DNA of 6,352 nucleotides from Desulfobacteraceae bacterium UBA2230 (GTDB taxonomy: Bacteria > Desulfobacterota > Desulfobacteria > Desulfobacterales > Desulfosarcinaceae): NCBI GenBank assembly GCA_002348005.1, contig DDYQ01000073.1, forward strand, positions 216 through 6,567. The letters run 5' to 3'. The position numbers were made by a program, and so were the translations under genes. A model generated the notes under the pieces. It made no database searches and had not been told where the DNA came from. It saw only the letters and a list, made by a program, of their open reading frames with translations. This document shows positions 1 through 4,801 of this stretch, piece by piece. Each line of letters starts with the position of its first letter. The stretch's first letter is position 1.

Positions 1-1476
1 CACGACGGCCTCGCCGTCGATCACCACCTTGTCGCCGTTCAGAGCGCTGTGGAAACGAATGGTCCCCCCACTTTTCTCCATCGCGTAAATAGCATTGTTA
101 ATCATGTTGAGGAAGACCTGATGCATTTCGGTTTCCGAGGCGGATATCTCGGGCAGATTGGCTTGCAGCTCATTTTGCACTTCGATGTTGGCGAACCTGG
201 CCCGCTGGCTGGAAAGACCGATCACTTCTTCGATAATGTCCTTGATCTGCAGATTGCGTATCGCGGATCCGCTTCCTCGGGCGAAACTGAGCAGTTTGGT
301 GGTGATATCCTTGCAGCGTTTGCCCTGAACATGGATTTGATTCAAGGAGCGCTTTATTTCATCGACATTCTGATCCAGGCGCTCTTCTTCGATGAGATCT
401 TGAATCCAACCGGCTTCTTCCACCATGATGGCGACCGGGTTGTTGATTTCGTGGGCCACTCCGGTGGCCAGTTCGCCCACGGAGGCAAGTTTACCGCTTT
501 CGATCACCTGCTTGTTCATCATATCTTTCTCGCGGTCGGCATTGGCGATGCGGTAAACCATACGAACCGACAAGATCCAGGCCATGATGACGATGCTCAA
601 CCCGCCGAAGGCAAATATGATGAGGCTGATCTTTTCGGCCCGCCGCTGGGCGGCGAAAGCGTCATCTCGCTTTTGCTGAAATACCAGCAGCCAGTCACGG
701 TTTTTAAGCAATGCGGTGACGTAAATACTCGTTTCGGCATTCGGATCAAGCCGCTCGGAGATGTTCACATCCGTGGAATTTGGCGCGTTGCAGTCGAAAT
801 AGCGGCCGTAGCACCCTTCGGGCGAGTTAATGTTAAACCGCGGTTTGGTCTGTAATTTGCCTTCTTGATTGACAATGAAAGCGAAACCGGTCTCTCCGAT
901 CTGGATATTCTCCACCAGATCGTTGAAGGCCACGAAATCCACGGTCGCCCGGAGGATCCAGTGTTCAGTCTCCTGCCGCTTAACCGCCACAATGAAATGC
1001 GGAAATCCGCGCAGTCCCAGAAAAACGTCGCTGATCACGACCTGATCCTGCAGTACGTGTTGAAACCAGGGCGCCTGACGGTAATCGGCCTTGCTCAAAT
1101 TGAACGGTCCGGCATAGGAGACCTGCCGGCCGTCGGAATTGATAACCCCCAGATCGACAAAAACCGCGCCGTAGCTTTTCTGCAGATCCTGAAGCCGGTC
1201 TTGTAGAAATGCTTCGTCGCTCAGTTGCGCATAGCTAAAATTGCTGCTCAGGAAAACGATGTCGGCAAGCCGTGTGCTCAGAAACGTGTCGATCTGGCGG
1301 CGATGCTTTTGCACCAAAGTGGTCAGATGGGCATAGACGCGTTCCTGATAGGAAGCTTTGAATTGAAAGTAAATCGTTAAACCCACCAGGAAGACAGGGA
1401 TGAACGAGACGCCGATGATGGTGATCACCATGTTGCGGATCAGATGCTTGTAATAAGGAGCTCGTGGTGAATTCAT
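1..1476 (-). CDS. Membrane sensor histidine kinase with periplasmic dCache-like domain, C-terminus cut off by window edge
   Basis: Reading leftward from the ATG at 1476, the frame is open for 492 codons to position 1 with no stop, so the gene is partial. It encodes a short cytoplasmic tail, TM1 (about residues 13-35), an extracytoplasmic region (about 36-280), TM2 (about 281-305) and a HisKA dimerisation domain. The H-box reads GELATGVAHEINNP, with His342 the expected phosphorylation site. An N-box, NMINNAIYAM, lies near 457-466. The G boxes would lie beyond the window. The sensor has the dCache look: a long helix after TM1, a GAVFVDLGVINSDGRQVSYAG stretch split over 105-124, and GETGFAFIVNQEG near 194-206, which suggests a small-molecule ligand. 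Two periplasmic Cys (222 and 229, in EGCYGRYFDC) may form a disulfide. The frame stays open upstream with possible GTG starts, but the ATG places TM1 correctly; its ribosome site is weak (GCAAGAG). No cognate receiver is visible unless it lies further left. Confidence 0.94.
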   Translation of the reverse strand, partial: MNSPRAPYYKHLIRNMVITIIGVSFIPVFLVGLTIYFQFKASYQERVYAHLTTLVQKHRRQIDTFLSTRLADIVFLSSNFSYAQLSDEAFLQDRLQDLQKSYGAVFVDLGVINSDGRQVSYAGPFNLSKADYRQAPWFQHVLQDQVVISDVFLGLRGFPHFIVAVKRQETEHWILRATVDFVAFNDLVENIQIGETGFAFIVNQEGKLQTKPRFNINSPEGCYGRYFDCNAPNSTDVNISERLDPNAETSIYVTALLKNRDWLLVFQQKRDDAFAAQRRAEKISLIIFAFGGLSIVIMAWILSVRMVYRIANADREKDMMNKQVIESGKLASVGELATGVAHEINNPVAIMVEEAGWIQDLIEEERLDQNVDEIKRSLNQIHVQGKRCKDITTKLLSFARGSGSAIRNLQIKDIIEEVIGLSSQRARFANIEVQNELQANLPEISASETEMHQVFLNMINNAIYAMEKSGGTIRFHSALNGDKVVIDGEAVV

Positions 1477-1746
1477 CTCTTGCCCGCTCTGTGGCGCACT
1501 GCGCTTTCCTGATGCCCTTTTCCCCGGCACCACTTTAACATCGAACGTCGAAGGTGTCGATTTAAACCTGGAGTGAACCTTTCAATAGCATGTGCAGGTG
1601 ATAATTCGGGGCCGGCGGCCGGTTGCCCTTCCGGGAAGGCGTGGGTTGTCCTCAACCCGATCCGGCGATGCGACAGTGGGGTGGGGTTCCCGAAGTCATC
1701 CACAGCCGTGAAGCTGCGCGCGCGGCCCAAACACATTTATTCGACG
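1477..1746. other. Non-coding spacer between transporter and histidine kinase, with two adjacent hairpins
   Basis: This 270-bp gap holds no convincing gene. An 87-codon minus frame (1736-1473) overlaps the kinase start by ATGA, but it has no ribosome site and an Arg/His/Pro-rich product resembling no family I know. Two inverted repeats stand side by side. The first is 1625-1640 (GCCCTTCCGGGAAGGC, one bulged base). The second is 1643-1658 (GGGTTG, loop TCCT, CAACCC, perfect 6-bp stem). Neither has a T-tract in either direction, so they do not look like standard intrinsic terminators. A GC-rich GGCCGG repeat lies just beside them (1610-1622). I see no sigma-54 element and only poor sigma-70-like matches before the kinase, so its own promoter is unresolved. 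Confidence 0.6.
1625..1658 (-). repeat. Pair of tandem inverted repeats (hairpins) in the transporter-kinase spacer
   Basis: Two stem-loops are only two bases apart. In transcript direction (minus) they read GGGTTGAGGACAACCC, with a 6-bp perfect stem and 4-base loop, then GCCTTCCCGGAAGGGC, with a stem broken by one bulge. No run of T follows. A role in mRNA processing, 3'-end protection of the transporter message or factor-dependent termination is possible, but this is inference. Confidence 0.5.
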
Positions 1747-3240
1747 TTAACGAGGCAAGGTAATCGGCATCCCCATTATCGGCCATAGCACAAACACCGC
1801 CAAGCCGACGACGACCATCAGGATCGCGCTGGCCGGAAGCCCGTACATAAAAAATTCACCTGCCGTAAATTGTTTGGAGTCGTAGGCGATCGCGTTGGGC
1901 GCCGCGCCCACCAGCAGTAAAAAGGGCATGCCGGCAGTCACCAGAGCGGCAAACAAAATGACTTCTCCGGCCACACCCAGATAAGGCGCAATAACCAGGG
2001 CCACTGGTAACGAAATGGCGATCGCGGCCACATTCATGATAAAGTTGGTCATGAGCATCACAAAAAAAGCAATGCTCATTATAAAAATGAACCAGTTGGC
2101 CTTCTGGAACAACACGAGCCAGTTGACGGCCAGCCAGTTGGCCGCACCGGTTTGCCACAGGCAGTTGCCGATGCTCATGGCGCCGCCGAAGAGCAGGATG
2201 ATGTTCCAGGGTACCCTTTCCAGGTCCTCGATGGACATTATGCCGGTCACGAAAAAAAGGATCGTGGAGACGAGAATGATACCGGTTTTGTCCAGCGGCT
2301 TGAGGAACGGCACGAAAGAACGCAGCGACATGATCAAAATGCAGGACAGGACGATTGCCGCGGCAATGATTTCCTGCCGCGTCAGGGAGCCAAGATCGGT
2401 GTTGAGCTGGCGCGCCTTTTCGCGCAATCCTGTAATCGACTTCTTTTCCGGCTTGCAGACCACCATGAAGAATCCCCACAGGACCAGCACCATCAGCCAG
2501 CCCACCGGGAACATGTAGTAGGAGAGCTGAAAGAAGCTGATCTCCTTGCCGGCCATCTGACGGAAGAAATCAAGGGCCACGGGAGCGCGCGCCGCGCCCA
2601 GAAGGGTGATGATGCTGCCGGCGCCGGCCACGTAGGCCATGCCCATGAAAAGCCCCTTGCCGAACCGGGTCTTCTTGTCCCCTTCGCCGTAAAGGCCGTA
2701 CACTGAAATCAACAGAGGATAGATGGTGGCCGCGACCGCGGTATGGGCCATAATGTGCGTCAACAGGGCGGTCACCACAAAACACCCGAGATAGATCATG
2801 CTGGTGCGCTCACCTACGATCATGAGCATTTTGTAAGCCAGACGCTTGGTCAGGCCGGTTTTGGTGAATACCAGCCCAATCATCACCGATGCGAAAATGA
2901 ACATGACCGAGGGTACCATGAAATCCATGAAAGCGGCATCGGCCGTACGGACCATGAATAGCGCCTGCAGTACCCCGATCGCCAGGCTGGTAATGCCGAT
3001 CGGCACCACCTCGAAAACCCACCAGGTGCCGGCCAGCATGAAAATTGCCAGAGCCCCCTTGGCTTCCCGGCTCAGAGTGAAGTGCTTGCCCATTGGATCC
3101 ACCGCATCCGGCCAAGGAGGCGAGTAGTAGATCAGGGCGAAGAGCACCACTCCCAATAGGAGAAATCCCCATTTCTTCCAGTCGATGTTACGTTTCGAAG
3201 CAGCCTGTTGATCCGCCAAAACGATTGCCTCAGTCGTCAT
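1747..3240 (-). CDS. DASS/SLC13-family sodium-coupled anion transporter with altered substrate motifs
   Basis: A 497-residue inner-membrane protein of usual length for the divalent anion:Na+ symporter family (CitT/INDY type, COG0471). A cytoplasmic N-tail leads into many hydrophobic helices. Family landmarks are VFEVVPIGITSLAIG (75-89), PWNIILLFGGAMSIG (344-358, matching the usual PWxxLLLFGGG), VGAAPNAIAYDS (444-455, matching VATPPNAIVFGS) and GEFFMYGLPASA (461-472). The two SNT motifs that bind Na+ and carboxylate are changed: AHT at 165-167 and MNV at 402-404. The IGTPPN motif of the first repeat is LGAARA (214-219). The protein is thus a clear DASS member, but its substrate cannot be assumed to be succinate or citrate; another anion is possible. 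The ATG has a good ribosome site (AAGGGGGATGA just before it) and lies 17 bp after the CBS gene, so the two are co-transcribed. Confidence 0.93.
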   Translation of the reverse strand: MTTEAIVLADQQAASKRNIDWKKWGFLLLGVVLFALIYYSPPWPDAVDPMGKHFTLSREAKGALAIFMLAGTWWVFEVVPIGITSLAIGVLQALFMVRTADAAFMDFMVPSVMFIFASVMIGLVFTKTGLTKRLAYKMLMIVGERTSMIYLGCFVVTALLTHIMAHTAVAATIYPLLISVYGLYGEGDKKTRFGKGLFMGMAYVAGAGSIITLLGAARAPVALDFFRQMAGKEISFFQLSYYMFPVGWLMVLVLWGFFMVVCKPEKKSITGLREKARQLNTDLGSLTRQEIIAAAIVLSCILIMSLRSFVPFLKPLDKTGIILVSTILFFVTGIMSIEDLERVPWNIILLFGGAMSIGNCLWQTGAANWLAVNWLVLFQKANWFIFIMSIAFFVMLMTNFIMNVAAIAISLPVALVIAPYLGVAGEVILFAALVTAGMPFLLLVGAAPNAIAYDSKQFTAGEFFMYGLPASAILMVVVGLAVFVLWPIMGMPITLPR

Positions 3241-3257
3241 TCATCCCCCTTAGCCTG

Positions 3258-3815
3258 TTACAGGCCGCACCTCTTCATGGTATGCGAAACAGCCGCGAAG
3301 ACATCGGTCAGACGCAGAATGCCGATGATCTCTGCATCGCGGGTGACCAGCAATGATTGATGGTGTCCCACCACCAGCAAATGAACGGCTTCATCCAGGG
3401 AGGCGCTGTGATCGATGAATTCGCCGTCCGTGGGCCGGTGCATATACTTGACCACCTTTTCCTGACAAGCCTTGCGGCAGATATCGTCGAAAGGCTTGTC
3501 GAACATGCGATAGGTTTCGAGCATGGACACGAGGAACTCTTTGCTGAAGCCCAGCTTGGCCATACCGGGCGTATCGCTCTTCAGCCCGGCATACTTGGGT
3601 TCCAGAGAGCGCAGGATATCCAGGTGCCCCAACTTGCCGTTCACCTTCCCATTTTTATCCTGCACCAGGATGGCCCGATGCCGGTAGCGCTTGGAATCAA
3701 AGTCCTCCTGGGCTTTTTCCAAAGCCACGACCGCATCGAGGATGCTCGCATCTTCGGAGATGACGGCGTATTCCGTCAAAGGGATCATCAAGTCTTTGAT
3801 TTTGAATTGTTTCAC
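3258..3815 (-). CDS. Two-CBS-domain (Bateman module) regulatory protein
   Basis: A 185-residue soluble protein made almost wholly of two CBS domains. CBS1 spans about 4-72 (IKDLMIPLTEYAVISEDASILDAV ... HRAILVQDKNGKVNGKLGHLDILR, quoted in part). CBS2 spans about 120-178 (VVKYMHRP, SASLDEAVHLLVVG, SLLVTRDAEIIGILRLTDVF). The linker between them (73-119) is longer than usual and contains KACQEK. CBS pairs bind adenosine nucleotides (AMP, ATP, SAM) or other ligands and gate a partner protein. No enzyme or channel domain is fused here, so the likely partner is the transporter encoded next (inference). The start is GTG: it overlaps the upstream stop as GTGA and is preceded by a near-perfect Shine-Dalgarno AGGAGG at 6-base spacing, while the next ATG (codon 10) would cut into CBS1. 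The overlap suggests translational coupling with the receiver gene. Confidence 0.93.
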   Translation of the reverse strand: MKQFKIKDLMIPLTEYAVISEDASILDAVVALEKAQEDFDSKRYRHRAILVQDKNGKVNGKLGHLDILRSLEPKYAGLKSDTPGMAKLGFSKEFLVSMLETYRMFDKPFDDICRKACQEKVVKYMHRPTDGEFIDHSASLDEAVHLLVVGHHQSLLVTRDAEIIGILRLTDVFAAVSHTMKRCGL

Positions 3816-4237
3816 ACTTCTCCTCCTGTCTGATCGGCGGGGTGCTTTCCCTCATTATCATCGGAGATCCCGTTGCCGGTTCTCATGGCCCAGTGCATGC
3901 GGGCCATCAGTGTCTCGAGTTCGAACGGAATCAAAAAATCATCGTAGGCCCCTAGTCGCATGACCTCGAGCGACAAATCGAACTGTTCACCGGAATTGAT
4001 GGTGATCACTTTGACCTGCGGAAAGCGCCTGCGGATCATGCGCAAGATTTCGATGCCCCTGCGCTTTAACCCTTTCAATCCGAGCAGCACGAGGGGAATC
4101 GTCGATTTGGACAGCAGCGCAGCCGCTTCTTGTTCCCTTACGGCCTCGAAGACCTGGAAGCCTTCCTGGCGGGTGTGCTGTGCAAGGTTGTTGCGCAATG
4201 CAGGATCGGGTTCGATAATGAGGACGCGGGGGTTCAT
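3812..4237 (-). CDS. Degenerate (pseudo-)receiver domain protein, stand-alone
   Basis: A 141-residue single-domain protein with the CheY-like fold: MNPRVLIIEPD, IPLVLLGLKGLKRRG, VKVITINSGEQ, EVMRLGAYDDFLIPFE in order. The catalytic set is lost. The phospho-acceptor Asp is Gly53 (codon GGA, in VLLGLKG where VLLDLxM is normal). The acidic pair reads E9-P10, the conserved Thr is Asn or Ser (81-82), and the conserved Lys before Pro is Ile103 (LIPF for TKPF). Asp-based phosphorelay is therefore unlikely; the protein may act by binding a partner. The acidic, polar tail after 117 carries no DNA-binding domain. Start choice: in-frame TTG 4276 and ATG 4258 also exist, but 4276 lies within the predicted sigma-54 promoter and 4258 only about 3 bases from its expected transcript start, so ATG 4237 (AGG a few bases before it) is preferred. 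If transcription starts elsewhere, ATG 4258 with AGGG upstream is an alternative. Confidence 0.85.
   Translation of the reverse strand: MNPRVLIIEPDPALRNNLAQHTRQEGFQVFEAVREQEAAALLSKSTIPLVLLGLKGLKRRGIEILRMIRRRFPQVKVITINSGEQFDLSLEVMRLGAYDDFLIPFELETLMARMHWAMRTGNGISDDNEGKHPADQTGGEV
3820..3827 (-). promoter_or_regulatory. Strong Shine-Dalgarno site for the CBS gene, inside the receiver gene
   Basis: The minus strand reads AGGAGGAG here, and the AGGAGG core ends 6 bases before the GTG at 3815. It sits in the last codons of the upstream receiver gene. It fixes the GTG as the true start and supports coupled translation across the GTGA overlap. Confidence 0.85.
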
Positions 4238-4271
4238 TATGCCTGGTCGATTGCCCATAGCGACAACCCTA

Positions 4272-4287
4272 AGCAAATTGCATGCCC
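4272..4287 (-). promoter_or_regulatory. Predicted sigma-54 (-24/-12) promoter of the receiver-CBS-transporter operon
   Basis: The minus strand reads GGGCATGCAATTTGCT against the consensus TGGCACGNNNNTTGCW. The invariant GG and GC are exactly 10 bases apart, and the -12 TTGCT is perfect. The two mismatches are the first T (G here) and the C of CAC (T here). Transcription would start near 4261, about 24 bases before the preferred receiver ATG. The adjacent gene for a sigma-54 activator and the repeat array about 100-150 bp upstream both support it. Confidence 0.7.
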
Positions 4288-4355
4288 AAATTTATTTACT
4301 GAAAATACAGTCTGTTATTAAATTTGCCCGCTCAATAATCCGGAAGGTGACACAC

Positions 4356-4416
4356 AATGCTACATTTAGCAACGCAAATGCAACATAATGCGACATTCGT
4401 AAAATTAATGAAACAC
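4356..4416 (-). repeat. Helically phased AATGCNACAT repeats, likely enhancer (UAS) array
   Basis: The plus strand carries AATGCNACAT three times with only the N varying: 4356-4365 (N=T), 4377-4386 (N=A) and 4387-4396 (N=G). A weaker copy, AATGAAACAC, lies at 4407-4416. The start-to-start spacings are 21, 10 and 20 bases, close to whole helical turns, so all copies face the same side of the DNA. Extended by one base, the first and third are dyads, AATG-CNA-CATT, as expected for a dimeric helix-turn-helix protein. The centres lie about 100, 121, 131 and 151 bp upstream of the start predicted from the sigma-54 promoter, the usual place for enhancer sites. Binding by the neighbouring activator is inference. 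Confidence 0.65.
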
Positions 4417-4468
4417 TGCAATTCTGCGGTAACCTGGTGATGAGGAGCAGAAGCCAAGCGGATGCGGC

Positions 4469-4801
4469 TCAATCCGAAATAATGTCGCCGGGCGCCAGGC
4501 GACCCTGGAAGTAGCGCTCCAGCAGTTGGCGTCCCGACCCGATCACGTTGTCGATAATGCGCACCCGCTTCCAGGTCAAGTAGTCGTAAAATTCCTGCTC
4601 GATACCGCCACAAATCACCACCTGGGTTCCTTCGGTGATGATTAACTGGCAGAGCCGTTCGGCTGAGGGGCCCGGTAAAATCAACACTTTTTCTTGCAGG
4701 AAGCCGGAATCGGTGTATTCGGCCATAAGCACTTCGGTGGCCAGATCGAAACGCGGGGCAACTTCTTCATCGAACAGCGGTATCAGGACCTTGATTTTCA
4801 T
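4469..4801 (-). CDS. NifX/NifB-family (dinitrogenase iron-molybdenum cofactor domain) protein, stand-alone
   Basis: A 110-residue cytoplasmic protein spanning one Nitro_FeMo-Co domain (PF02579, COG1433). Signature parts are MKIKVLIPLFDEEVAPRFD at the N-terminus (VSPxFD in relatives), VVICGGIEQEF at 61-71 and NVIGSGRQLLERYFQGRL at 85-102 (GxxxxxLxxYLxGxL in relatives). Family members bind iron-molybdenum cofactor precursors or related metal clusters. Many anaerobes carry short homologues outside nif operons whose function is not settled, and no nif gene is seen here, so a role in nitrogen fixation is not claimed. The ATG overlaps the stop of the upstream activator gene as ATGA, so the two are translated together and may act together, for example as a metal- or cluster-linked modulator of the activator (inference). 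Cys64 in VVICGG is one of two cysteines (the other is Cys51). No clear terminator follows. Confidence 0.92.
   Translation of the reverse strand: MKIKVLIPLFDEEVAPRFDLATEVLMAEYTDSGFLQEKVLILPGPSAERLCQLIITEGTQVVICGGIEQEFYDYLTWKRVRIIDNVIGSGRQLLERYFQGRLAPGDIISD

Noticed and set aside
49..855. Long plus-strand open frame (268 codons) opposite the kinase
   Set aside because: It lies antisense to a clear HisKA and dCache coding frame, and its product has no family features; it is a shadow frame.
1473..1736. 87-codon minus-strand frame whose stop overlaps the kinase ATG as ATGA
   Set aside because: The overlap is tempting, but there is no ribosome site before its ATG, the product is Arg/His/Pro-rich with no recognisable fold, and the frame runs through the two hairpins. 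I treat it as chance.
1544..1748. Nine-base inverted repeat AACGTCGAA (1544-1552) and TTCGACGTT (1740-1748) flanking the spacer
   Set aside because: Short, widely spaced and not flanked by duplicated target sites or a transposase; consistent with chance, so not called a mobile element end.
3357..3833. Plus-strand open frame (158 codons) opposite the CBS gene
   Set aside because: The minus strand encodes two well-formed CBS domains with a strong ribosome site; the plus frame is a shadow.
4389..4408. Alternative sigma-54-like element within the repeat array (TGTCGC ... GTTGCA on the minus strand)
   Set aside because: The spacing between the halves is one base too long and the -24 GG is missing; the element at 4272-4287 is much better.
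4449..4468. Possible hairpin just after the NifX-like gene (GAGCC ... GGCTT)
   Set aside because: The stem is only about five pairs with a wobble and no T-run follows; not supported as a terminator.
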